A stretch of DNA of 44,880 nt from Acanthaster planci (lineage: Eukaryota > Echinodermata > Asteroidea > Valvatida > Acanthasteridae): the NCBI RefSeq assembly GCF_001949145.1, contig NW_019091381.1, forward strand, positions 606,978 to 651,857, in the 5' to 3' direction. Under the pieces are notes generated by a model. It searched no databases, was not told where the DNA came from, and saw nothing but the letters and a program-made list of their open reading frames with translations. Made by a program: the position numbers and the translations under genes. Shown here piece by piece: positions 12,498 through 24,300 of this stretch. Each line of letters starts with the position of its first letter. Within the stretch, counting starts at the first letter, position 1.

Positions 12498-12586
12498 TGC
12501 CAAATATTCAACCAGTTAGGAGGAAATAAAGTGAAATGCCTATGTATTCCAGCTTTATTCCCTCCTAACTAGTTGAATATTTGGCA
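12498..12586. repeat. 34-bp-arm inverted repeat upstream of DNase II copy 2
   Basis: The arm 12498-12531 (TGCCAAATATTCAACC start) is complementary to 12553-12586 at 32 of 34 positions, with a 21-base loop. Weaker similarity extends outward on both sides (about 12473-12611). It ends about 190 bp before the start codon of DNase II copy 2. It may be a small MITE or a cruciform-forming promoter-proximal element. Confidence 0.75.
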
Positions 12587-12772
12587 TAGAACTTGGTTAT
12601 TGAAAAGTACTTGACTACAAGAACACTGGTTATTAGAAACTTTCAAAATATTGTTGGGTCTCGACTGCTACGTGGAGTAAACATGTACTTATTAAAGTCC
12701 ATTTTGGCCACATTTTTACTTTGAAGACGTCCGTTAGACTGATCTTGGTTGAATCCTTGTGAGAGTTTCACG

Positions 12773-15700
12773 ATGCCAAGCAGTGTGATGACGTTCACAT
12801 TTTTGGCCTTGACTGCCATAATGGTGGGGACCAGTGAGGCAGGAGTGGGGTGCAAGGGTGCTGATGGATATCCAGTTGATTGGTATGTCTCTTAAAGAAG
12901 TGTGTGCACTTCATTCTTTCCATTCATTATTTTAATATTTCATGCTTTTTCACAATCTTGCTGACACTTTCCACCTTCGTCCTTACTGTCCTTTCATGTC
13001 TCTTTCTCTAAAGTTGTGATATTATATTAAATCTCGTACTCTGTCAAGGTACCCGGCTACATTGTTGACACAAATGCTAAAAAATATATCTGATAGGGGA
13101 TGCCCTTCATCATTTATCAAGTTAGTTTTAAATTTCAGAGTTTCTGAAGGGTCTGAATTTTCCTAATTCTGAACAGGTTTGTTGTGTACAAACTTCCTCA
13201 AGACTCAGCCAGCTCAGTACAGGAGATTAAAGATGGGTATGCTCATATGTACATGGATGTCAACAATCCAGTGCTGACTCTTTCCAGTGCCTCGCTCAAA
13301 GACACTGACCATGCCATTGCATACACCCTGGAAGAGATCTATCGGAACCAAGGAAGTGATGTAAGATGGAGAAATACAAGTTATCTAATGTAGTCATGTA
13401 CATTTCATCTTCATAACTAACCTCATGATTGTATGGGTTACTGATAATTCTGGCAGAGGTTGACATGATCTGAATAACAGCCATCCATTTTCAAAAAGCA
13501 ACATTCATGAATACCCAAGACAGTTTAGCCATCTTTATTGGTGGAAAGCCCAAGAAAAGGTATTTATCGTGGACACAGGACCACTTTTGGGTCAAATTTA
13601 TCAAGCCTATATTACTTCACCTCAGATATGTTTGAAGCTTCGTAACTCTGGAAACTTGAGGAAACTCAGAATGACATTGCTAGGGCAAAATAAAGGTTTA
13701 CAAATTAAAAGTTACAAACACCTTTCCAACTTTAAATTCTCAATCTGTTTCATATTACATTTTTATGTGACTTGATACACACCCAGTTAATTTTAACACA
13801 CTCATTTCTGTTCCAGAATTTTGCCTATTTGATGTACAATGATCAACCACCTGCAGGGGAAGAGATCCAGTCAGGTCTTATTGGGCATTCTAAAGGTAAC
13901 TAAACTAGGAAGATTTGGCAATTGGATGTCCTTTTGGGACTTTACTGGAGGGATTATCCATGTTAATGTTACTCCTTTTTGAGATGTCTGACTTCAGTTT
14001 TTGATCTTGTTTCAGCATGTTCATATACCTCTTAGCCATTCATCAGTCAACTTTTTTCCAATTTGAGGTCTTTTTACAGCAACATTTGGCTTTTATATCT
14101 CCTCTTTCTCCCATTCCATTTTCATAAGGATCACTGTACACATGCTTACGAATATTCAGATCACGGTCTCCGCAAAGAATCGGAGCATAGTCAAAGCAAG
14201 GTTTGGTTATATGACCTACGACACAGAGTCCATTAACTTGAACCACTTGTTTCTAGATGACATGTAAACATGCACACTTCTCCCTTTGTTCTATCGAGGA
14301 CACATGGACTCATTTAGAATTTTTTTTTCATTCTTGCAGTTGAAATTGCAAGGTTGAAAAATTTACAAACCACAAAAACCTACACCCAGCAGCGTTTCAG
14401 GGAAGAAAACCCAACATTAAATGGTTATCAGTCACATGCACCATTGAGGTTCCTCCTTCATGCCTGTACTCCAATGGGAGTGCACTGTCCTACACAATAA
14501 TTCAAGCAATGCATCTTTAGCCACAACAACTTACATGCCCTGTCTTTGTATTGATTCTCTAGCCTACATGGGGGTGGGGAAGGGTAAGCCCTTACATTCC
14601 CAAATCCTCTGGTTTCAGTATGAATTCACATCCACACCCTAGGGGTTGAGATTAATGCGTCTTCTCTCCAATTTTACAGGTGTTGTTGCCTTTGATGATT
14701 ACACTGGATTCTGGCTGGTTCACAGCGTACCCAAATTCCCTATACCTGGATCTAAAGGCTACACTTGGCCAGACAATGCTAGACGTAATGGCCAGACATT
14801 GCTATGTGTTACTTATCCTTACAACCAGTTTGAAAAAATAGGTAAGTTTTATATGTTTCATTACTGGGGGGGGTTAAATCTAGGACTATATCCTTTAGAG
14901 TACCAAAGTATGACANNNNNNNNNNNNNNNNNNNNNNNNNNNNNNNNNNNNNNNNNNNNNNNNNNNNNNNNNNNNNNNNNNNNNNNNNNNNNNNNNNNNN
15001 NNNNNNNNNNNNNNNNNNNNNNNNNNNNNNNNNNNNNNNNNNNNNNNNNNNNNNNNNNNNNNNNNNNNNNNNNNNNNNNNNNNNNNNNNNNNNNNNNNNN
15101 NNNNNNNNNNNNNNNNNNNNNNNNNNNNNNNNNNNNNNNNNNNNNNNNNNNNNNNNNNNNNNNNNNNNNNNNNNNNNNNNNNNNNNNNNNNNNNNNNNNN
15201 NNNNNNNNNNNNNNNNNNNNNNNNNNNNNNNNNNNNNNNNNNNNNNNNNNNNNNNNNNNNNNNNNNNNNNNNNNNNNNNNNNNNNNNNNNNNNNNNNNNN
15301 NNNNNNNNNNNNNNNNNNNNNNNNNNNNNNNNNNNNNNNNNNNNNNNNNNNNNNNNNNNNNNNNNNNNNNNNNNNNNNNNNNNNNNNNNNNNNNNNNNNN
15401 NNNNNNNNNNNNNNNNNNNNNNNNNNNNNNNNNNNNNNNNNNNNNNNNNNNNNNNNNNNNNNNNNNNNNNNNNNNNNNNNNNNNNNNNNNNNNNNNNNNN
15501 NNNNNNNNNNNNNNNNNNNNNNNNNNNNNNNNNNNNNNNNNNNNNNNNNNNNNNNNNNNNNNNNNNNNNTTTAAAACCTCTTTTACACCAGGTCAGCAGT
15601 TGAAATACAACTATCCTGGGGTCTATGACTCTCAGCTCCCCTCTAGCCTGGCTGGCGATAACCCCAGCATCAAGGATGTGATTAACGGTGTACATGTAAC

Positions 15701-16709
15701 AGTTGCTCCATGGAATCGAGAATTGTCTCTGCAGTCCAAAGACGGGAAGATATTTATCAGCTTTAACAAAGCCAGCAAATGGAGTCTAGGTGAGTGTAGT
15801 TCTCCTTTGGGGACGTAAATAAAGTTTAGTAGACATTCACGAAGGAACCAAATTTCCGGTAGCTGTTTTTAGCTCAAGTCAGCAGTAAATTTGGACGTGA
15901 ATTTGGACCAAGTTCATCAAAAAGTCATGAAATAAACACCCTTTTTCTACAGCTTTCTTGACCTTGTCTACTATACTGTACCTTCAGGTTGCAAACATGT
16001 TAACCTACTTCCCACACAAGAGGGAGGATATTATGCAATGGTCCTTGAATTGCTAGCAAGAAACATCAACTGAACACCTCAAATGAAGAATTTTGAACTT
16101 TTGTTTGAAACCACATCTCATTCTCCGATGTGTTTTTTATCTTTTCTTCACTTATCAATGCCTCATATCATGTTTGTTGATACACATTGTTGCTTTTCTT
16201 TCTCAGATCTGTATAAAGATTGGCTTGCTCATTACTTCAAGAGTGGCCTGTACTGTGAAACATGGCAGAATGGGGGACGCAATCTCAACTCTTCTTGTGA
16301 AGCAGGCCTTAATGTCTACAATGTCAAGAAAGTTAGTCTGAAAGGTGGAAGCGATTTCAAGGGCACCAAAGATCACTCCAAGTGGGCAGTGACTACCAAG
16401 TCTGGCCTGCAGTGGGCTTGTTTTGGAGGTATTAATCGTCAGGTATGTCTGCCATAACATTGTCTCATCTACCTTGACTTGGCTGACCTCAGGTCATTCA
16501 CATCCCATATAAATGCTGTTTAAGATGTTACTTTCTCTCACCAACAGTATCACAGGTTCCTTTCTTGATAACTCTTATTGACACCTGTTTATTTTTCTTG
16601 TTGACAGACCTCTCAAATGTATCGTGGTGGCGGCGCAGTCTGTTTTGAGCATCCAGACGTCCACAAGACCTTCTATGATTGTGTGGCTGAATATGAGCCG
16701 TGTACCTAA
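12773..16709 (+). CDS. DNASE2: Deoxyribonuclease II (DNase II), copy 2, complete
   Basis: Lysosomal acid DNase of the DNase II family, cleaving double-stranded DNA without metal ions. Exons 12773-12882, 13177-13360, 13817-13895, 14680-14841, 15592-15789, 16207-16442, 16608-16709 have matching phases and sum to 1071 nt (356 aa plus stop; family about 350-360). Exon 1 has a hydrophobic signal peptide (about residues 5-19, likely cut after SEA) then GCKGADGYPVDW; the W codon is split TG|G across intron 1. Active-site motifs: H122-S-K124 (GHSKG) and H301-S-K303 (DHSKWAV). The C-terminus is AEYEPCT. The N gap lies inside intron 4 and removes no exon, since copy 1's intron 4 is of similar size. A polyadenylation hexamer AATAAA is at 17076-17081. 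Confidence 0.96.
14916..15569. other. Assembly gap (654 N) in DNase II copy 2 intron 4
   Basis: Run of N within intron 4 (14842-15591, 750 bp as drawn; copy 1's intron 4 is 650 bp). The frame on both sides matches the DNase II exon structure, so no coding sequence is expected inside. Long reading frames drawn across the N run are artefacts. Confidence 0.98.
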
Positions 16710-18215
16710 ATGCCTTCAATGATCTCTGAGTTGAGACAAACATCCCCAATCTTGTTTTTGTTCACTCTAAGGGGACAGAATTTAAGATTGTTGAAATTTA
16801 TAGTTGAATTATACTTGCCATTTAATCCTCATTTTTAAAGAAACACATCTGCATAGTCTTTATTCTTAGAATTTGTTATTGTGATTATAAGTAGAATTTA
16901 GAGCATGTTAGTGACACTAATTAAGAACTGACCTGAGGGTTTTGGACCAGAATTTAACATTTAACCAGAATATTTCATTTTTGGAATTTTAATAGGCTGT
17001 GATTAGTCTTGCTAGCATTAAATGTAATGTTTACTATGCAAACCGTGACAAAACCCGTGACAAAACCCAGAGAGAAATAAATAATTAGATTATTGTATCA
17101 AATTTCATCTGTGCCCCCAAAGCTGCTGGAATGTCCAGACTTGCTGAAACATCAACTGATCAAACATCAAACTTTTAACTTTTGCAAGTCATGTTCCTAA
17201 TGGATGTACATGTACATCGTGTGCAACACCTCTAACAAAAATTTCAAATTTTTAAATCAATTTTCGGATGTTTTAGTCCATCTTTTTATTATATTAACAA
17301 AATGACATCTTCTACTTGTGAAAACACAGAATTTTCACAGATTATTATTTGGTACTAACTTTCAGAAGTAAACCTTAAAGGTTGGCACATATTCTGAGGA
17401 AAAACAGTCACTTTAAAACCCCTTCGCGGCAGGATTATTTTGACTGCGACTGCTAGGCTGTGGTATGCCCAGTATGCAGGGCTCTGCACAGCAGCAGGCC
17501 CACATTGAACCAGCAGCTGCATGGTGACTAGACTGCATGTATGGTATGCACTAATCCTCACACAATGGAGTGGCTCTTGCCGGCTTTTGTCGCAAAGGGG
17601 TTAAGAGAAAGGGATTTTTATATTTATGAAAATGTTACAAGAAAATGTGTCCATTTTACATGTACGTCTTACACACAAGATTGTTAACAAATATTCCTTC
17701 TTTATCATCAAAATTGACTCATGATGCAGAAGACAGCTTTTGGTAATGGATCTTGCTATGATACTAATTTTTTTTTTTACACTTTAGCAATAAATATGTA
17801 CTCGGCCAGAAGAGATAGGAAGGTTTGATACCCATCTCCATTTTTGAACTTGGGATCCAACCCTTGTATCGGTATATAAGAAGAGGTTATTTGTTCGCGC
17901 ATCTTCAGAGGGCAAGAGCTTTGTATCAACGACATAGGCTTGAATAAACATTTTGCGCATTCATTGTAACTAAATTAAAATAACAGAAACAGATGCTAAA
18001 CACTTCAACTCTGCTCACTGGGAGAGATCAAATGAGATTGAAAATAACGGAAGTAGCGGTCTTCTCCATCCATCCGATGATATCAGCCTGAGATGCTTCT
18101 CTCCAATATCTTACATCAAGCCACTCCCTCATCTACAACTTCAACCCCCAGGCCCCCGGTCCCCTCCTCCATCCACTAAATCAGCAAGCTTAGGCTACAC
18201 CAATCAAGGTCAACA
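16710..18215. other. Intergenic region between DNase II copy 2 and PHPT1 (convergent)
   Basis: Holds the 3' UTR of DNase II copy 2 (candidate AATAAA at 17076), a small inverted-repeat element (17413-17604) and presumably the PHPT1 3' UTR on the minus strand. No other gene is seen. Confidence 0.6.
17413..17604. mobile_element. MITE with TTAA ends (piggyBac-like)
   Basis: The left end TTAAAACCCCTTCGCGGCA and the right end TGTCGCAAAGGGGTTAA are imperfect inverted repeats about 190 bp apart. Both are bordered by TTAA, the target used by piggyBac elements. It has no coding capacity. The superfamily call rests only on TTAA and CCC/GGG termini. Confidence 0.55.
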
Positions 18216-19789
18216 TTAGTATCCTTCATTGGTGAATGTAATACTTGCGTAGTTTGGGTATCTGCTTTTTAACTTCTCCACTGTGATGCTATGATCCGCT
18301 TGCCCAAAACCCTCAAGAAAGAAGTAAACAAAAACAGAAGTTCAACAATATGTAGGAATTCCTAAGAACTTCCACATAAACTATAGAATGTTTGTGCAGA
18401 AGTAAAGTTGAGAACTCGGACTCAGTTACAAACAACCTGTTACTACAATAAACCATTCACATAATGTTTGCTTCAAGCAGGATTGTTTCATACACTCCTT
18501 TGAGTAACTTTCTATTTAACTCTGAGTAGGGAATTCAGTAAAATATCCTAGGATTGCATTTACCATTGAGTAACCGTAGACCAATATCGTCTTGTTTTGA
18601 GGATCGTGTTGTATCCGTCCACCACCCTCACAATAACAGCTAATCTTCTGCAATCGAAGCTTCGGTTCCCACTGATCAAATATGTCAGCTGCAATAGAAT
18701 GACAAGTAAAACGGTTCAGCTAAATAATACACATCCATTCAACCAGAATGAGAGAAAGCAAGCTACTTCAATGAGATTTCAACTTGTTTATCCCATTTGA
18801 ACACAAGTGGGACATCAGTGGTTACATGGAAGATGAGGGCTGAAGCATACACTTGAATGAAAAGATTTGCTACTTGAAGTCCAGTGCAAATTCTTGCTTC
18901 ATTTAAAAAAAATTATATTATTTTTGACAAACATCGAGCCTGATTAGCCTTGTCTTGTACCTCACATTAAATAGAACCAGGCTACTTCAATTCTGGAAAC
19001 CAAAACAAGACATCACATGACACAGTGACATCACAGGCATGACGAAGGTGCCTTTTAGTCTCCAGAAGAAAAACCAAGTGTGCCAAGATCAACATGGAAT
19101 CCCATGATGCAAAATTACCCTCACAACGGCAGACTCATGCAGCTTGAGTAGGTCAAACTCGATGAGCTGAACATTGGCAAAGCCACAGGCACTAGTCATG
19201 CTAGTGCTGGAATTTATTTGTGTACTTAGCCCAATTCTTAGAGCTATATATGCAATCACACATATGAATCCAAACCACGGTTCACAACCATGCACAATGC
19301 ATGATATCTAGATGCTCAACCAACCATAAAAACTTTATGTGTGAAATTAGGCTCCTAATAACATTCAGGCTTTATTTTCCTTAAAAAAACCCTCACTGTC
19401 CACACTTTCAACCCAGGATTCGAACCCACACCATGCATCACAAACCATTATGCTGTAACCGCTTAACTACCACACAAGTTGGCGGTGTTTTTACTGTTGA
19501 TATACCGTTGAACGGCTGCAATGCGTGTCTAGTACACATTGAACATGCACAATACAGGCACAACCATCGTTTTGGCTTCATACGTGTGATTGCATATAAC
19601 CTCGGTATGCATACGTATGTTGCGCTAAGAAAAAGGCCTACCATGATATCCGGCCCATTTGTAGCCTCTCACTATATGTTTGTAGTTGCTTTCATCGCCC
19701 TCTGGCCATATTTTAATGAGAATGTACTTGAACTTCCCTGAATCATGAATGTCAACGTCTTCAACTGCATCCAATGAGACGTCACTCAT
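18216..19789 (-). CDS. PHPT1: 14-kDa phosphohistidine phosphatase
   Basis: Removes phosphate from protein histidines, in the cytosol. Three minus-strand exons: 19642-19789 (from ATG at 19789), 18564-18688, 18216-18311 (TAA at 18216-18218); lengths 148+125+96 give 122 aa plus stop (human about 125). Exon 1 encodes DVDIHDSGKFKYILIKIW then IVRGYKWAGYH, whose His49 corresponds to the catalytic His53 of human PHPT1. Exon 2 encodes ADIFD, CYCEGGGRIQHDPQNKT (the conserved GGGRI) and VYGYSM. Exon 3 encodes GFGQADHSITVEKLKSRYPNY and ends NEGY, as the family ends in NDGY. Donors and acceptors are canonical (GTAGGC, TTGCAG, GTAAAT, CTTGAG). It is divergent from TRIM45. An alternative upstream start is listed separately. 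Confidence 0.93.
19380..19480 (-). repeat. tRNA-derived SINE-like element
   Basis: On the minus strand, an A-box-like TGGTAGTTAAGCGGTTACAG precedes a B box GGTTCGAATCC (reverse complement at 19416-19426), followed by a T-rich tail. This is the order and spacing of a tRNA-derived SINE head. It lies in PHPT1 intron 1. Confidence 0.6.
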
Positions 19790-19996
19790 CTTTCTTAGCT
19801 GCGAAGGCCAGCGGCTAATTGAATGCCCAATTACAGGTCTTGACGCACGTCCGACAAACAAAGAGCAAAATATTTCATTACTTGTAGTGACACATTTCCT
19901 GAAATTTAAGTTTTTGCTAAATAATTGCAGCATTTAATTATTTAGTGATCTTTCAGACATGCAAGAATGACAAGAACGACAAACACGTGAACTTAC

Positions 19997-20224
19997 GATG
20001 AAAAATAACCCTACGATAAACTGAAATAGCACCCTCAAGAGGTCGCACATTGTGTCTTGTACCCTGTCCATTTTCACCGGAATGTTTGTTGATTTGCAAA
20101 CGTGTTTATCGTCTGCTGTGGCGTGGGTAGCAGACTTATTAAATAATACTCTTTTGTGAGAGAGATCACAGAGATTGGGGAACTGGAAGCCAAGGATACG
20201 ACGAATGGAGAGACGACTTTTCAT
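19997..20224 (-). CDS. Possible upstream exon of PHPT1 with a hydrophobic segment
   Basis: A 76-codon open stretch on the minus strand from ATG (20224) to a strong donor (ATC|GTAAGT, exon end 19997, phase 0). Downstream, an acceptor (CCTTCGCAG, AG at 19800-19799) would join it in phase 0 to CTAAGAAAG-ATG, the PHPT1 start, adding about 79 residues. The encoded peptide starts with a basic stretch (RLSIRRIL, like a mitochondrial presequence) and ends with a hydrophobic segment (LLRVLFQFIVGLFFI). I do not recognise the peptide. It may be an alternative first exon giving a membrane- or mitochondria-targeted PHPT1, or an open stretch in a 5' UTR. Confidence 0.35.
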
Positions 20225-21323
20225 GCTTTTTCAGGTGTGAAACTTGTAATATCGATGTTTAGGTAACTGTTGTTTATCTTGCGAAATTTTGGAGATGAAT
20301 TATGACATCTCTGCATTATTTTAAAAAAAACTTCGGAAGAGTTTGATGCCTGGACACCACTTGACAAAAACCGGCATTAGGCCTACCGCAACACCACAAA
20401 TTTTGGGGGCTCTTTACTGCGCGGCAGGCATGGCTGCAATACTCACGTGTCAATGGAGGTTGCCTGTCAGATTAGTAGCCACCTGACAGTCATTCCTGTG
20501 GGTGTACGTGTCCAGTAAATGAAGATACTAATTTTTGAAGAATTTGAAAACGGAAAATCATGAAAAATCACACAGCAACGGGTCCTGCATTGCGCAAACT
20601 CCACCTGGTTTGATGTAGTTAACAAACGCTTTCTTTGAAAACTGATGTATTGGAGAAGAATAAAATTAGAAACTAATTTGCACGGATTATTGAACAGTAT
20701 ATGAATATAAAAATGTTTATTGAAGATGGTTAAAGTACGGCAAGTCTAACATCAGGGATTTTTCTCTCTTTATTTCCTGGTCACCGCAATGATTTTTATT
20801 TAATTGCAAGCAAAACACTACACTACAAGTTTTGTTAAGTTATTTCTGGCTCAATTTGTCCAGCTAAGCTGCAGGCAGTAGGCCCACTCGGCATTATTGG
20901 AATGTTTTCTATTATTCATCTGACAATTGGCAGCGACAATCATCAAAGACTTTGAAGTGCCAGAGTTGCGACTTCTGTATTCTTCCTCTATGGCAAGATG
21001 ATACTGTAGAGTTAAAAGAGGAGACTATTTCCAAACACTGTTAAACTACCTGGACCTTTGCCAAACCATTCAAAAAATTAAACCTACACAGTTGTTTATT
21101 GTTGTTAGAGGCAGTTGTTAGGTTCAGTCACTAGTACAGCTTAATCTACTGATCGGCAGATATTTCTAGCGTGTAGCTTGTTTAAGTCCTCATCAGGAGA
21201 TGAAATTCCTCATTAGTTTCTGATTATTGATATAGGTTTTTGTGGATGATAATTTTCTTCTTTTCCTCAACAGGTTCATCATGTTGGTTGTTGGAGCCTG
21301 ACTTAAAGTAGCTATCAGGCAAC
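20225..21323. other. Divergent intergenic region between PHPT1 and TRIM45
   Basis: Must contain the promoters of the two divergent genes. A polypyrimidine tract and AG at 21272-21273 (TTTTCCTCAACAG) predict a 5' UTR intron in TRIM45, with its non-coding first exon further upstream in this stretch. I see no TATA box or other gene. Confidence 0.5.
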
Positions 21324-24300
21324 ATGTCTGACACTTTAAGTGGAGATAGTGAGTCCCTCTCATCAGCTACTCCATCCGCCTCTGCCACGCCCCCTCTCAG
21401 CACGCCCAAACATCCCATCACCATGGAAACAGACCTCCAGCAGACATGTGGCATCTGCAAGAAACGTTACTCTGATCCTCGTCTTTTACCTTGCCTTCAT
21501 ACCTTCTGTAGTTCTTGTCTCAAGACCCTGTCACCACACCTGTCAAGTAGAGAGGACCCAAGCAGTCCAGGGAGTTCATTGAGTAGCTTAGGAAGTGGAC
21601 GCAGCAGCCAGCATAGTGTCATTATCCGTTGCCCAACATGTGATCTTGAGGTTGATCTTCCGTGTAAAGGTCCCGAGTTGCTTCCTGTTGACTTTATGGT
21701 AAAGAAGCAGCTGATGTTGGAATCTTTAAAGCCAGAGTCGGGAGAAACCGTCTGTGATCTTTGCACGGATAACGCCAAGGCAGTATCTAGGTGTATGGAA
21801 TGTATGGTCAATGTCTGTGGCTTTTGTGCTCAAGCTCACAAGCGACAACGTAAGACAGCAACCCACACTGTCCTCTCCATGCATGAGGCCCGTCGCCATG
21901 GAGCAGCATCCTTAAGCTGTCCTGTCATCTGCCTTAAACATCCCCAGGAAGAGCTGAAGATGTACTGTGAGACATGTGATCAGTCTGTCTGCCGAGATTG
22001 CTGTCTTGTAGAGCATCGAGAGCACCTGGTTGAATATTCTGAGGATGTCATACAGCATCATAAGCGTGTCCTTGCTAACCTAGTTGCACGTCTTCAGCCC
22101 CACATCCAGGCCATTGGTGGTGGAATTAATTCCATTAACCGTACCGAGGTGTCTGTCGCAGACCGGTCTACCGAACTCCACCATGATATCAACTCCTACT
22201 TTGATAACTACATCCAAGCATTACAGGCACACCGTCGAAGCCTTCTTAGCCACGTCTCCAAGGTCTGTGAAGGTCGTATCAAGTCCCTCCAAGGACATCA
22301 CATGCAATTGCAGCAGCTCCTACGTGATATGCAGCATTCTTGTAATACAACAACCCATGCTCTGTCAGAGAGTAACACCCAGGAAGTTCTAGCCTTGAAG
22401 CCAACCCTTGGCCAACGTCTTAGTGAGCTGAACCGAGTCTCGTATCAATGTACTCCTGGAGTTGATAACATGCTGAGATTCAAGTCAAGGGCTAAAGCTG
22501 GCAAAGTGAATGGATATGAAGTGCCTGGTGTCTTAGAAGTCAAACAACTGGATCCAATGAAATGCTACGTGATGGGGGAAGGTATGTCAAATCATTCAAA
22601 TCTTAAGTTCATGTCTGGATTTGATAAAGTAAATTGTCATTGTATTGTCCGTATACAATGGTGGAAAACAAGAAGCTGACCATTTTCTGTCTAAACTTTG
22701 CACCAGGTTTCAAGATGTTGCTAATATGTGCTCCTCATGTCATCCTTGTAGGAGTTCATGAAGCAAGACAAGGTATGATATCTGAGTTCCTTCTCATCAC
22801 TCAAGACATCGATGGTCAACCCTACAACAAAGGAGGGGAAGATGTACGCGCAACTTTGGCTGTGGAGTCTGTTAGAAACAGGTAAGTCTGTAAAGGAAAT
22901 AAGGATGATACCAACTTGTGTGTACAATCAGATGAAACATGGTGCACCAATGACCAGATGCATTGGTGCAGTCATCTTGGTCCTTCAAGGTGCTAAAATA
23001 ACGTTGATTGCAAAATGGGCATTGTGATTGGTTGCTTTGAGAAAAATCTTTGTCAGAGGTTGATTTCATTGGTTTCCCCTGTTTGATTTAAATCTGAGTA
23101 TTTCATTTTAAATTAGTGGAACATTTACATGTATTTTGCCTTTGAAAGTTGTTTACAAAGTTACTTTTGTCCACATTGGTATTGAGAATACTATTGCAGT
23201 ACAGTCAAACACCTTTATAAGAAGGATGTTGGGTCTTACTGGTAACAAATTACTTTGTTATAACAGGGGCCTTGGATGTTTGGTCTTACTGTTAACAAAT
23301 TACCTTCTTATAACAGGGGCCTTGGATGTTGAGTCTTACCGGTAACAAATTACCTTGTTATAACAGGGGCCTTGTGTTATCAGTATTGGCCAACAAAGAA
23401 CGTAGAGACTTGGGACATTCAATTTTTCTTGGTATAAGCAGGTTGCTTCATTAACAGTTCTCTTTTTATCAGTATGTGGCCATATTTGTTTAGTTTATTC
23501 ATTTTCATTTGGCATCTTCAACACTTGGGATATATGTTTTATACGTTTTCTCATGTTTTGTTTACTTGCTTAGTTTTTAGGTTGATGTTTACATTGCTTT
23601 TCATTTCTCTACGGATCCTCGTTTATTCCCGTTCTGTTGCATTGGCACTTCTATACTTTTTGCATTTGTTCTGCTACAATATGTTGAATATACTTTTGTT
23701 ATTTTTCTTTCCTATTTTGTTTTGCTTCCATCAGGGTTGTGAATTGCAGTATATTTGACGAGGATGACGGTTCTTACCGCATTGAATACACTCCTCAAAT
23801 CCATGCTACACATACCCTAAGCGTATTCTTAGACGGCCAACACATAAAGGCATGTCTAGCTGTTTTGTTTTTTTTTGTCCAGACCTTTGTGTAAAGCAGT
23901 ATTTTATGAAATCTGATGTAAACATCTCCTGTCTTTCTCCTTCCATACATGTATCCGGTAACTTAGCCAACGTTGTTGAGATTTGATCTTTTCATTGGTT
24001 CATTACCAATATGTCTTTACAGTAGTCATGTTCTTTTTGGTAAATACACTAAGGGCCTCATTCGAAGGAAATATGTAACTGAAAGAGAACCCCATAAGAC
24101 CATCACAAGACCCCATGACACCATCACAAGACCCCATATGACCATCACAAGACCCCATAAGACCATCACAAGACCCCATATGACAATCACAAGACCCCAT
24201 ATGACCATCACAGGACCCCATATGACCATCACAAGACCCCACAAGACCATCACAAGACCCCATATGACCATCACAAGACCCCATAAGACCATCACAAGAC

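Larger units (their letters stand above)
8271..12772. other. Non-coding DNA upstream of DNase II copy 2
   Basis: Mostly non-coding DNA shared with 1573-3180. The extra block about 8860-10320 is unique to this unit. Inside it, 9780-10170 looks like part of an interspersed element (the minus-strand 145-codon frame is not recognised). It also holds the decayed exon 1 (10888-11020) and an inverted repeat (12498-12586) close to the gene start. Confidence 0.5.
7320..16950 (+). repeat. Tandem duplication unit 2 (TRIM45 fragment + DNase II)
   Basis: Direct-repeat partner of 300-6590, same orientation and same internal order. It is longer because of about 1.45 kb inserted around 8860-10320, a second insertion at about 10700-11210 carrying a decayed DNase II exon 1, extra intron DNA at 13390-13790, and retention of the sequence that unit 1 loses at its N. 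Alignment was by eye. Confidence 0.75.

Noticed and set aside
14646-15818. A 390-codon frame through the N gap
   Set aside because: Unknown bases cannot supply stops. The two ends are real DNase II exons 4 and 5, separated by an intron.
19997-20224. EMRE (mitochondrial uniporter regulator) identity for the upstream exon
   Set aside because: PVKM and LLRV recall EMRE, but the spacing is wrong and the conserved acidic tail is absent.
23474-23758. 94-codon hydrophobic frame before TRIM45 exon 3
   Set aside because: The T-rich intron gives Phe/Leu codons by composition; only its last part overlaps a true exon, in another frame.
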